A stretch of DNA of 16,909 nt, taken from NCBI GenBank assembly GCA_018623995.1, contig JAAZUV010000016.1, positions 1-16,909 on the forward strand. Direction: 5' to 3'. Under the pieces are notes generated by a model. It saw nothing but the letters and a program-made list of their open reading frames with translations. It was not told where the DNA came from and ran no database searches. Source of the stretch: Methanobacteriota archaeon. Lineage in GTDB: Archaea; Thermoplasmatota; Poseidoniia; Poseidoniales; Poseidoniaceae. The position numbers and the translations under genes were made by a program. Shown in pieces: positions 8,970 through 15,859 of this stretch (position 1 is its first letter; each line of letters starts with the position of its first letter).

Positions 8970-10043
8970 TTGAAGAAAACTTGCGAAGAATGCGGCGGAA
9001 CTGACCTGAAAGTGGACACAATGAGAGGCGAGGTGGTCTGCAACGATTGCGGACTTGTCACCGATGATCAAGCCTCAGCGAACCAGAACGACAATGCAGG
9101 GGCGATGTGGGGCGAGCAGAGCTACAACACCCCGACAAAGGACGAATCCAAAATCAAGACGGGTTCGAAAGGCAATGCACTCGGCTCTTACATTGGCGGA
9201 AAAGGCCAGGTTAAAGGAAAGTGGAAACAACTGAGCCAACTTCACGCTCAAGATGCAAAAGACCAGCATCAAATGGCGCAGAAGACAATGGACGCTGCAA
9301 AGAAGCTCGGAGGCAAGGACAATGCAATGCAAGCAAAGAAAGTGATTTCGCTTGCAACTGTGCCTCTTGACGACAAGAAGCTCAAACAACTTGAAGAAGT
9401 TGCAGATGGACAGGAAGTCGTTCTGCCAAAGAACTCCATTTGTCGCAAGAAGACCAGAGGTTGCAATCCTGAGCAGAACGCCATTCTGCTAGCTCTTGCT
9501 TGTTTTAAGGCCCTGCAAGATTGGGCCGGAAGCCTCAACATTGCCTGGCCGCAGATGCTCAAAGGAACAGGTATTTCACGACAACAGGTTGCAGCCGCAG
9601 CGTTGGTTATCGAAAAGTACCTCCTGCTTTGCGAGAAAGCAGGGCTCATCGAACCACGAGTCGACAGAAAGACGGCCATGAAGAAGGTACGTCGTCTCGA
9701 GATTGAAAACACAGGTTTGGCACTGAAGAAGCTCTTGGACGGCATGGATGCAGAGTTGAAAGCAAAAGTCATCGCTGACTACCAGCGACGACTTGCAAAA
9801 CTAAACGAGCCAACCATCGATGAGTCTCCCTTCTCAAGTGAGCACCTCGATGCAAAAGTTCTCTGTGCTATTCTCTTCCAAATCTCTTGCGAGCGTTTCG
9901 GGGTCGAACAAGGACTTCTTGAGAAAATTGCTGATGCTGTTGGCCGATGCCGAAACACCATCAAAAACAAGCTGAAGAAACTCCTCAAGAAGGTCAAGGA
10001 CGGCGAATTGGTCGACTTTGGTGTCCTCAGCCCGAAGGACTGA
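8970..10043 (+). CDS. tfb: Divergent transcription initiation factor B (TFIIB/TFB) paralogue
   Basis: This 357-residue protein begins with a TFIIB zinc ribbon, C5-x2-C8-x15-C24-x2-C27, which in the family docks on RNA polymerase. The usual B-reader/linker signature (an E-W-R motif followed by a GL-T element) is not seen; the region 31-80 is instead Asn/Gly/Lys-rich, with MWGEQSY (46-52) and GSYIGG (72-77) as faint echoes. Residues 80-150 and 165-345 are mostly helical and can be read as diverged cyclin-like repeats; the end, IADAVGRCRNTIKNKLKKLL (320-339), resembles the recognition helix-turn-helix of the second cyclin repeat, which in canonical TFB contacts the BRE. It starts at TTG behind a strong Shine-Dalgarno site. 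It probably acts as an alternative or specialised initiation factor, but could have lost TBP binding. It is divergent from addBA and lies just ahead of the thioredoxin-fold gene. The family call is secure; the specific role is inferred. Confidence 0.85.
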   Translation: MKKTCEECGGTDLKVDTMRGEVVCNDCGLVTDDQASANQNDNAGAMWGEQSYNTPTKDESKIKTGSKGNALGSYIGGKGQVKGKWKQLSQLHAQDAKDQHQMAQKTMDAAKKLGGKDNAMQAKKVISLATVPLDDKKLKQLEEVADGQEVVLPKNSICRKKTRGCNPEQNAILLALACFKALQDWAGSLNIAWPQMLKGTGISRQQVAAAALVIEKYLLLCEKAGLIEPRVDRKTAMKKVRRLEIENTGLALKKLLDGMDAELKAKVIADYQRRLAKLNEPTIDESPFSSEHLDAKVLCAILFQISCERFGVEQGLLEKIADAVGRCRNTIKNKLKKLLKKVKDGELVDFGVLSPKD

Positions 10044-10064
10044 GTCAAGGGATGGATTGACTCA
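10041..10064 (+). promoter_or_regulatory. Perfect 8-bp hairpin beginning at the TFB stop codon
   Basis: TGAGTCAA (10041-10048), whose first three bases are the TFB stop, is followed after 8 bases by its reverse complement TTGACTCA (10057-10064). There is no U-tract after it, so it is not a classical intrinsic terminator. The 5' arm can also pair, with one bulge, to CCTTCGACTCA (10081-10091), which touches the start codon of the next gene. It may influence expression of that gene or mark an mRNA 3' end. Confidence 0.45.
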
Positions 10065-10090
10065 TTAAGGAGATTCACGTCCTTCGACTC

Positions 10091-11002
10091 ATGACTCGTT
10101 TGCTTGTTGTTGCAATCCTTGCCACCCTCATGGTATCAGCCGTGCCTTTCTCTCATGCTGCAGAGATCAAGGAACTTGAAACAGGCATCCTCTTCGGTGG
10201 CCTTCATGGCATGGCGAATGAAACCATTGCTGAGAACAGCACACTCGACGATCTTCCTGCAATCGCGGAAGATTACACGGCCACATGGTGCGGGAACTGT
10301 GTCGAAGTGGGTAATGCTCTCGAAACCGTTGCAGAGAACGTGAGTATGGAGATCTATGCTGTCCACCGCAACATCTACGAGACGCAGGATCCATTAGGGA
10401 ACGAAAACGTCGACCAACGCTTCAGAGACCGATATGGTTTCTATGCACCACAGTTCAAACCTCCAGTTGCTGGAATCAACGGGAAGTATGCGCTACAAGG
10501 AAGCAATCCTGTTGGCGATTCTCTGGAATCGGACTTTGCTGAGCTAGCGACACAACCTCGAAATCTTGGGGATGGCTTCGTAACTTTGGCATGGACACCA
10601 ACAGGTGAGAATTCTGGAACAGTTGCTTGGAGCATCGACCAGTCTACCACTGCAGAGTACAGCGTTAGCGTATGGATGGTTGAGAAGGTTGCCTACTTCC
10701 CGGATGGGACGAACAACCAAATCTATTACCATCACATTGTTCGTGAAATCATCGATGTTGGAACCGTTACAGATACCGGCCTCAGTTCAGGCACTGCACA
10801 GGTCACATATGCTGACGCATATGATGATGATGACCTTGAAGTTCATCTCATGTTCCATGAGTACATCGAGCCGGTCGTTGTCGAGGAAGAAGAGCCTCAG
10901 GCACGGCTGCCAGATGAGGAAGATACAGCATTACCATTTATTTCCATGCCATTGACTGTTCTGGCGCTTCTCGTCGTTGCATTACGTCGGGATTCTCAAT
11001 AG
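10091..11002 (+). CDS. Secreted Omp28-like thioredoxin-fold protein with CGNC site and C-terminal membrane tail
   Basis: The 303-residue product starts with a Sec signal peptide (residues 1-23, basic MTR, hydrophobic core, SHA-A cleavage site). ATWCGNC (64-70) is a thioredoxin-type active site, and the following region with IYAVHRN (88-94) and a later cis-Pro-like PPVAG (124-128) resembles Omp28-related thioredoxin-fold proteins. Residues 160-260 look like a beta-sandwich domain. An acidic stretch (264-279) leads to a hydrophobic segment (281-298) and then RRDSQ, a layout typical of a tail anchor or an archaeosortase-type sorting signal, although no PGF motif is present. It probably acts outside the membrane in disulfide exchange or redox protection. 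The ATG is preceded by AAGGAG at 10067-10072, an unusually long 18-base gap, and lies 47 bases after the TFB stop, so co-transcription is possible. Its stop overlaps the end of the convergent gene by 7 bases. Confidence 0.78.
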   Translation: MTRLLVVAILATLMVSAVPFSHAAEIKELETGILFGGLHGMANETIAENSTLDDLPAIAEDYTATWCGNCVEVGNALETVAENVSMEIYAVHRNIYETQDPLGNENVDQRFRDRYGFYAPQFKPPVAGINGKYALQGSNPVGDSLESDFAELATQPRNLGDGFVTLAWTPTGENSGTVAWSIDQSTTAEYSVSVWMVEKVAYFPDGTNNQIYYHHIVREIIDVGTVTDTGLSSGTAQVTYADAYDDDDLEVHLMFHEYIEPVVVEEEEPQARLPDEEDTALPFISMPLTVLALLVVALRRDSQ

Positions 11003-13260
11003 AAATCAACCATGTTTGCATGCAAACGAGCATCAACCTCGGGCATTCGATCCGGTGGACGTCCAACTTCAATGAAGCGTAGAATGTAATCCTCAATGTT
11101 TGCAAAACCAAATTCTTCCGTCATCGGTTGCATCAATTCTCGCAATGCTTGTCGCGGGTCTGCGATTGGAAAATCCCTTCGAATGTAGACTTGGTTTAAC
11201 TGCCGGTACCGAGCGTGCCTGTAGCCCAGAATTTCGAGGATTCGTCTCAATGCATCTTCTTCCTGGGCCGAACGGATTGTCAACCTCAGTCGGCATCCTT
11301 GCATTCGGAAGAGTCCTCGAACACCTCCCAACTCGACCTGGTGACCGATTGGTTGCAGCGACAATGCCTCCCAGACCAACGGCATCGTACGATACCAGCG
11401 ATGAAACTGGTCATCTTGTGGGCGTGCTTCTTGATCCGCATTTGCATCTTCTTGGCGCACGACAATGTCGTGATAGTCGAGCATGTTGTTTCGATACTCG
11501 ATGACATGGTCTCGAATGCGCTGAAAGTGCGGCGGATTTGCCTCTCGATAGAAATCACCCTCTTGGATACGTCCATCATCAAAATCAAGTTCGAAATCGA
11601 AAGCTGGATTAAGATGCCCAGGTGGGTCGTAACTTGCATCTCTCAAAGGACGAATTCTCCAATCCTTCACAACCGCCTCATCTTCCATAAGATCAAGCGA
11701 GTCAAGATTGATTTGTTTGGGTCCTCCGTGCTCTCGAAGAATTAGTGGATGCAAGGGGAAGCGATACCCCTCCTCGCCTGCTTTGTAGAATGTGCGTGGA
11801 TCAACTCCGGTTTTGTTCTGCGGAAAACCAATCGGTGGCTGTGTCATCAAATGCATTTGGAGACTGTTCACCCGTTTTGCTGTTGTTACATCTGAAAGAA
11901 GTGAGAGGACAACGATGGCAATCGTATCACCGATCGGTATGTCCCGGTGGTATTTCCCAGTATGAATACAAATCGAATGGCGTTGTGTCATCTTCTTTCC
12001 AACACCGTGGATTTTGAATGGAGCATTGTGAGCGCCTCTGCTGATTCGGATTTCATAGAAATGCCCCAACATTCCTCGGACGAGTAAGCGATCACGGTGC
12101 ACCCATGTGTCGTTTGGAAATTGCTCAAGCACGCCTCGCAAAAATTGCATAGAACGGCGGAATGGGACGTCTGCAGTCTCAGCGTTTTCATAGGCTGACG
12201 ACCAATTCATTTGCGTGGCGATGAGCCATTCACCTTGTTTGGAAGCGTGTGGCGATGAGCCCCACGAAATGAGACCTGCCAACAATCCAGGATGGAATGG
12301 GATTGGTGCCCGTCGCACACTCCCATTTTTTGACAATGTCCGCAAGCTGAGAACACCCTTTGTGCTCACCATAAACGGGTAACTCACATTCGAGTGGTCT
12401 GCGTTCTTCGAGACTTCTGCCCAACGTTGCACCCACGGCCAATTTGATGGAGGGAGCATTTTGTTCTCGTTGTTTCGAATAAATCGCCGAGCGAACTTCA
12501 TTCTTTGTCGAGGTCGGCGGCCAGAAAGACGACTCATCAGTTCGTGCGTCCACGTTTCTTCCTCTCGAAACATTGGTTTTTTCTTCCTACGTTCGTTTTG
12601 ATCGAGAAGAAATGAGGATTGTACAAACGCATCGAAGGGAGAAAGAAGTTCACGCTCCATATGTCCAAAAAGACGATGAAAGCGATGCATGTATCGTTGT
12701 GGCCGGCCGTGCAAATCGATTGTTTGGTAGAGTCCACTAATGGCAAGAAAGAGTTTGGTCAGGTCCCAGCCTTTTCGCTCATCAGGATTCATGAGAAGAA
12801 GGAGATATTGTTCGGTAGGAATTCTCGCTTCATGTGATCGACCATCAATCCACATTCTTCCATCCACGAACGAAAGTAGCGTCCCGTCGGACATGAGGAA
12901 TCCTTCCTCCAGTCGTTCTTTTTCGTAACCTGAGATTCCACTCCGATTTTCGAGCTTCTCAATGAAGATTTTTTCTTCCTCTTCGGGAAATGGTGACATT
13001 CGAACCGGATCCATTTCTGAATCGTCAAGTCGAGCCCAATCAACATCTGGTGTGTGAGCCATAAATCGCTCAAGGTTTTTCCAACGTTTTCGTAGCGATC
13101 GCACGGGCCCACCAAGGACGTCAGCCATTCGTTGATGGACTTCCAATGGTAACGATGGCGCCCATTTACTCTCTTCAGTTAGTTCAACGCAGCGAATGCA
13201 AATTGAACAGTTTGTGTCAATGTCTTCATCTTGGCAGATGCCACAGGCTTCACCAATCAT
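10996..13260 (-). CDS. Protein of unknown function with N-terminal Cys cluster (754 residues)
   Basis: I do not recognise this protein. The N-terminus carries C6-x2-C9-x8-C18-x2-C21-x2-C24, a likely small zinc-binding module. A basic patch (about 222-265, rich in Arg/Lys, with RRKKK and SGRRPRQR) could bind nucleic acid. The middle has a segment around 390-450 with alternating hydrophobic strands and histidines (for example SICIHTGKYHRD). The C-terminus (about 630-740) looks like an alpha/beta domain. No signal peptide or membrane segment is seen, so it is probably cytoplasmic. The open frame extends to a TTG at 13296 that overlaps the threonine aldolase stop as TTGA (766 residues), but no Shine-Dalgarno precedes it. 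I prefer the ATG at 13260 because CTTTTTAA (13283-13290) is centred about 26 bases upstream, as expected for a leaderless archaeal transcript. Its end overlaps the convergent thioredoxin-fold gene by 7 bases. Confidence 0.8.
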   Translation of the reverse strand: MIGEACGICQDEDIDTNCSICIRCVELTEESKWAPSLPLEVHQRMADVLGGPVRSLRKRWKNLERFMAHTPDVDWARLDDSEMDPVRMSPFPEEEEKIFIEKLENRSGISGYEKERLEEGFLMSDGTLLSFVDGRMWIDGRSHEARIPTEQYLLLLMNPDERKGWDLTKLFLAISGLYQTIDLHGRPQRYMHRFHRLFGHMERELLSPFDAFVQSSFLLDQNERRKKKPMFREEETWTHELMSRLSGRRPRQRMKFARRFIRNNENKMLPPSNWPWVQRWAEVSKNADHSNVSYPFMVSTKGVLSLRTLSKNGSVRRAPIPFHPGLLAGLISWGSSPHASKQGEWLIATQMNWSSAYENAETADVPFRRSMQFLRGVLEQFPNDTWVHRDRLLVRGMLGHFYEIRISRGAHNAPFKIHGVGKKMTQRHSICIHTGKYHRDIPIGDTIAIVVLSLLSDVTTAKRVNSLQMHLMTQPPIGFPQNKTGVDPRTFYKAGEEGYRFPLHPLILREHGGPKQINLDSLDLMEDEAVVKDWRIRPLRDASYDPPGHLNPAFDFELDFDDGRIQEGDFYREANPPHFQRIRDHVIEYRNNMLDYHDIVVRQEDANADQEARPQDDQFHRWYRTMPLVWEALSLQPIGHQVELGGVRGLFRMQGCRLRLTIRSAQEEDALRRILEILGYRHARYRQLNQVYIRRDFPIADPRQALRELMQPMTEEFGFANIEDYILRFIEVGRPPDRMPEVDARLHANMVDFY

Positions 13261-13282
13261 ACAAATTTTGTATGTCGAGGTG

Positions 13283-13290
13283 TTAAAAAG
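13283..13290 (-). promoter_or_regulatory. Candidate internal TATA box for the 754-residue unknown gene
   Basis: The minus strand reads CTTTTTAA, centred about 26 bases before the ATG at 13260. This would place the transcription start at the ATG itself (leaderless). It lies at the very end of the threonine aldolase gene and would allow the unknown gene to be expressed separately from the upstream gene train. Confidence 0.35.
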
Positions 13291-13292
13291 TT

Positions 13293-14339
13293 TCAATTCA
13301 GGTTCGACAGGACTTCAATGACCTTGTCCACATCCTCATCAGTGATGTGAAGATGGGTCACGATCCGACAATGGGTTGGTGAGATGTCAAACATATCGAT
13401 ACCTGCTTCGGCCATTTTTTGGGATACCTCGTTCGCTGAATACTTGCTTGCAGAGAAATACACCATGTTGGTTTGAACAGCATCGAGGTCCACCGATACG
13501 TGATCCATTTCGTCAATTGCTTGTGCGATGGTTTTTGCTCGTCGATGATCATCATCCATCCTCTCAACGTTGTTCTCTAGCGCATAGATACCAGCCGCAG
13601 CAAGAATTCCAGATTGGCGCATCCCTCCACCGAACATCTTGCGCCATCGGTGCGCTTGGTCAATGAAGTCCTGAGAGCCGACAAGTACCGAACCTACGGG
13701 TGCCCCCAGCCCTTTCGATAAGCAAATAGAAACGGAATCGTAATCTCTCGTCATACGATCTAGGGGTGTTTTTGTCGCGACCGAGGCATTGAAAATACGT
13801 GCACCATCGATGTGTGTTCCACAATTCTTTGTTTTGGAAACTTCAGCAATCGCATCGAGGATATCTTGCTCGTAGCACGTCCCTCCGCCTCGGTTAGCCG
13901 TATTTTCAACGCACACAAGGTTGCCATCAGGATAATGCGATTGTGAACCCTTTTGCTTACGAATTGATTGTTCGACAAGTTCTGGTGTCAAGAGACCGTT
14001 TTCTCCAAGCGGTAGCGCAATACTCGAACCGCAAAGTGCAGCATAGCCGCCTCCTTCGTAGAGATAGATATGGCTGTAACGCTCGGTGACAATCTCGTCG
14101 CCTGGCACTGTATGCGTCTTGAGTGCGACAGCATTGGACATCGTCCCAGATGGAACGAACAAACCGGCTTCCTTTCCGCACATCTCTGCCACCATGGATT
14201 CCAATTGTTGAACAGTAGGATCATCACCCAGAACATCGTCACCAACTACTGCTCGAGCCATGGCTTCACGCATAGCGTCGGTTGGTTGAGTAACGGTATC
14301 CGAACGCAGGTCGATACGATTGGAATTGATGTCTCGCAT
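13293..14339 (-). CDS. ltaE: Low-specificity L-threonine aldolase (PLP enzyme)
   Basis: This 348-residue fold-type I PLP enzyme should cleave L-threonine or L-allo-threonine to glycine and acetaldehyde in the cytoplasm, linking threonine and glycine metabolism. Visible family marks are DLRSDTVTQPT (10-20), SGTMSN (64-69, phosphate-binding loop), HIYLYEGGG (90-98), VENTANRGGG (144-153), HIDGARIFNA (176-185, with Asp178 for the pyridine nitrogen), SKGLGAPVGS (208-217, Schiff-base Lys209) and WRKMFGGGMRQSG (232-244). All key residues are present and the length is close to E. coli LtaE (333). The ATG at 14339 has a modest GGAG five bases upstream. It lies 38 bases after the Pth2 gene, and its TGA overlaps an alternative TTG start of the next gene. 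beta-Hydroxy-amino-acid aldolases of this family vary in stereospecificity, which cannot be read from sequence here. Confidence 0.95.
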   Translation of the reverse strand: MRDINSNRIDLRSDTVTQPTDAMREAMARAVVGDDVLGDDPTVQQLESMVAEMCGKEAGLFVPSGTMSNAVALKTHTVPGDEIVTERYSHIYLYEGGGYAALCGSSIALPLGENGLLTPELVEQSIRKQKGSQSHYPDGNLVCVENTANRGGGTCYEQDILDAIAEVSKTKNCGTHIDGARIFNASVATKTPLDRMTRDYDSVSICLSKGLGAPVGSVLVGSQDFIDQAHRWRKMFGGGMRQSGILAAAGIYALENNVERMDDDHRRAKTIAQAIDEMDHVSVDLDAVQTNMVYFSASKYSANEVSQKMAEAGIDMFDISPTHCRIVTHLHITDEDVDKVIEVLSNLN

Positions 14340-14377
14340 GGTTGCTCCACATCGTTTCCCATGTTCAAAGAATCGAC

Positions 14378-14797
14378 TTAGAGGAGTTTGAGCTGCCCTG
14401 TCAAGGCATCGAGCTTCTCATCCTCATCTGGGCCCAAGGCAAGGACAGTAAGAGATCCTGCTGGAATCTGGGTGTGACCCGCATCGTGAATTTTTGATGA
14501 AAGAACGTTATGTTGTTTTGCTTGTTGTTCAATCTGCTCAATGTGGCGAGCATTATCTGCCTTCACACAGATTTTTTTCTGCCCAGTCGAAAGCCAGGCA
14601 TCAAGAAGTTCTGGACGCACTTCACCCGATTTGAGCGTTGCTTTGACAGCAGCGTGTCCGACCTGAGCAGCAATTTTTCCCTTCCCCATTTTCAATTCAT
14701 GATTGATGACGAAGACCATCTTGAGTGATTGATCTCGATGGACGTACCGCTGAAACTTGGGAGCAGTCAATCGATGAAGAAAACTTCGAAAACCCAT
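14378..14797 (-). CDS. pth2: Peptidyl-tRNA hydrolase Pth2 (canonical-type copy)
   Basis: This 139-residue protein is the archaeal/eukaryotic-type peptidyl-tRNA hydrolase, which frees tRNA from peptidyl-tRNA dropped by ribosomes. Family signatures are intact: the lysine loop KMGKGKIAAQVGHAAVKA (36-53, Lys36, Lys39, Lys41, His48), HDAGHTQIPAGSLTVLALGP (104-123, Asp105) and the terminal LTGQLKLL. The only small departure is PAG where the family usually has APG. The core normally begins near MVFVIN (27-32), so there is a 26-residue, basic N-terminal extension. The ATG at 14797 is supported by TGAGGT six bases upstream, which contains the stop codon of the preceding Pth2 paralogue, indicating translational coupling. 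It is the better candidate of the two for the housekeeping enzyme. Confidence 0.93.
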   Translation of the reverse strand: MGFRSFLHRLTAPKFQRYVHRDQSLKMVFVINHELKMGKGKIAAQVGHAAVKATLKSGEVRPELLDAWLSTGQKKICVKADNARHIEQIEQQAKQHNVLSSKIHDAGHTQIPAGSLTVLALGPDEDEKLDALTGQLKLL

Positions 14798-14803
14798 CGT
14801 ATG

Positions 14804-14809
14804 ACCTCA
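14804..14809 (-). promoter_or_regulatory. Shine-Dalgarno site overlapping a stop codon
   Basis: The minus strand reads TGAGGT, six bases before the ATG at 14797. The TGA is the stop of the upstream Pth2 paralogue, so termination and re-initiation are likely coupled. It supports the N-terminally extended start of the canonical Pth2. Confidence 0.6.
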
Positions 14810-15178
14810 TTCGTATGCTTTCAGATTCCTGAAGAGAGAATCCATTGTATGTCTCGGGCCTGGTCCAACACCAAGGACAGTGATGGTTCCTGGTGCAACC
14901 TCGGTTAGTCCAGCATCTTTGATGAGAGCGAATGGAAGAGATGCTTCTCGAACCTGTTGCAAATAGTATTCCAATTCATCTTCATCCTCAACTGCAAGAC
15001 AGACTTTGCGTGAGGCCGATTCGGACCAACGTTGAACCATTCGTGAATGTGTCTTCTTTGCCTGTTTGAGAGAGCCTACGGCTGCATGTGCACACTGTAC
15101 CGCGAGCTTTCCAGGTGAGAGTTGGAGGTCGGCTCGACAAAGGAATGCCATCGTCGGGGGATCAGAAAGTGCTGACAT
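14807..15178 (-). CDS. Divergent Pth2-family paralogue
   Basis: This 123-residue protein aligns over its whole length with the adjacent Pth2. It keeps GKLAVQCAHAAVG (23-35, Lys24, His31) and KDAGLTEVAPGTITVLGVGP (87-106, Asp88), and ends near the family's usual C-terminus with NLKAYE. Two of the three lysines of the lysine loop are replaced: Lys36 and Lys39 of the partner correspond to Gln19 and Pro22 here. It may have altered activity, act on another substrate, or pair with the canonical copy. I chose the ATG at 15178 because AGGAG lies seven bases upstream; the ATG two codons earlier (15184) would leave only one base of spacing. It overlaps the ECF transporter gene by 17 bases and ends 9 bases before the canonical Pth2, so the three are probably co-translated. 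Family membership is firm; catalytic competence is uncertain. Confidence 0.88.
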   Translation of the reverse strand: MSALSDPPTMAFLCRADLQLSPGKLAVQCAHAAVGSLKQAKKTHSRMVQRWSESASRKVCLAVEDEDELEYYLQQVREASLPFALIKDAGLTEVAPGTITVLGVGPGPRHTMDSLFRNLKAYE

Positions 15179-15821
15179 GCTCATTCTCCTGTTGGACGAG
15201 CCGGTTGTGTGGTTCGTTCATCGAGAGCAGGCGTTCAAACCATTGTCCAAACCACATGGCAAAGAAGACATTGCCGAGGAAGTGCAGAACGTCGTAGAGC
15301 AGCCCATTTGCAACATAAAGTCCGAATTCAATCATCGACATGCTTGAATCAAGGATTGAGAATGAGACGATGATACTGAAAATTGGAACACTCCACAGCG
15401 ATGCGAAGAGAAGTCGGTTTATTGAGAGATTTCCGCTCGAATCATGAACTGATATCATCGATGCGACAGCCGCAACCGATCCCCAGCCAATCATTTGGAA
15501 TAGACTCCACCAACCATGTCCAAGCACTGCATTGCTCGCGAGTGTGACGAGGATGGCAAAGGAAATGCCTCGTTGAGCACCAAACTTCGATCCGACCATA
15601 ACAGCCATGATGGTCACAGGCATCACGTTCGGAATGAAACTGAGAACTACACGGGAGAAGGTGGCAAGTCCGACAAACAAAAGCAACGGCCAAAACCAAG
15701 ATTCGGAATTCTTCTGAGGTTTGACGAGCAACCATACTGCAACTGCAAAAAATGCGGCATTAATCAGCCCCATTGCAATTGGAGAGACGGTAGGCCCATG
15801 GGTGCCTATGGCGCTCAACAT
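15162..15821 (-). CDS. ECF transporter S component (vitamin-type substrate-binding membrane protein)
   Basis: This 219-residue integral membrane protein has about six hydrophobic helices (roughly 15-33, 43-62, 66-78, 84-124 as two, 137-157, 166-192). The central region reads like the S component of energy-coupling factor transporters: FSRVVLSFIPNVMPVT (55-70), MVGSKFGAQRG (75-85), then SNAVLGHGWWSLFQMIGWG (96-114), corresponding to the family's G-x-GPWT-x-Q-M-x-W-G block. S components bind a vitamin or metal outside and deliver it with an EcfT and two EcfA ATPases, none of which is in this window. It lies 38 bases after a gene with a DUF4430-like domain, a pairing that points to a cobalamin-like substrate, but the substrate cannot be settled from this sequence. 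The ATG has only a weak GGTGA ahead of it. Confidence 0.85.
   Translation of the reverse strand: MLSAIGTHGPTVSPIAMGLINAAFFAVAVWLLVKPQKNSESWFWPLLLFVGLATFSRVVLSFIPNVMPVTIMAVMVGSKFGAQRGISFAILVTLASNAVLGHGWWSLFQMIGWGSVAAVASMISVHDSSGNLSINRLLFASLWSVPIFSIIVSFSILDSSMSMIEFGLYVANGLLYDVLHFLGNVFFAMWFGQWFERLLSMNEPHNRLVQQENEHVSTF
15186..15190 (-). promoter_or_regulatory. Shine-Dalgarno site of the Pth2 paralogue
   Basis: The minus strand reads AGGAG, seven bases before the ATG at 15178 and inside the 3' end of the ECF transporter gene. It decides between two near-adjacent ATG codons. Confidence 0.55.
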
Positions 15822-15859
15822 GATTCACCGACTTGGCGGTGAGCCTTGAGTGTTACCGC

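Noticed and set aside
10041..10064. Intrinsic terminator after the TFB-like gene
   Set aside because: The hairpin is perfect but is followed by TTAAGGAG rather than a T-run, so terminator function is not supported.
11215..11745. 176-codon open frame on the plus strand
   Set aside because: Antisense to the C-terminal half of the 754-residue gene; no ribosome-binding site or family signature. Other long antisense frames (for example 2595-3056, 9269-9772, 11100-11504) were dropped for the same reason.
15182..15184. ATG at 15184 as start of the Pth2 paralogue
   Set aside because: It leaves only one base after AGGAG; the ATG two codons downstream has a normal seven-base spacing.
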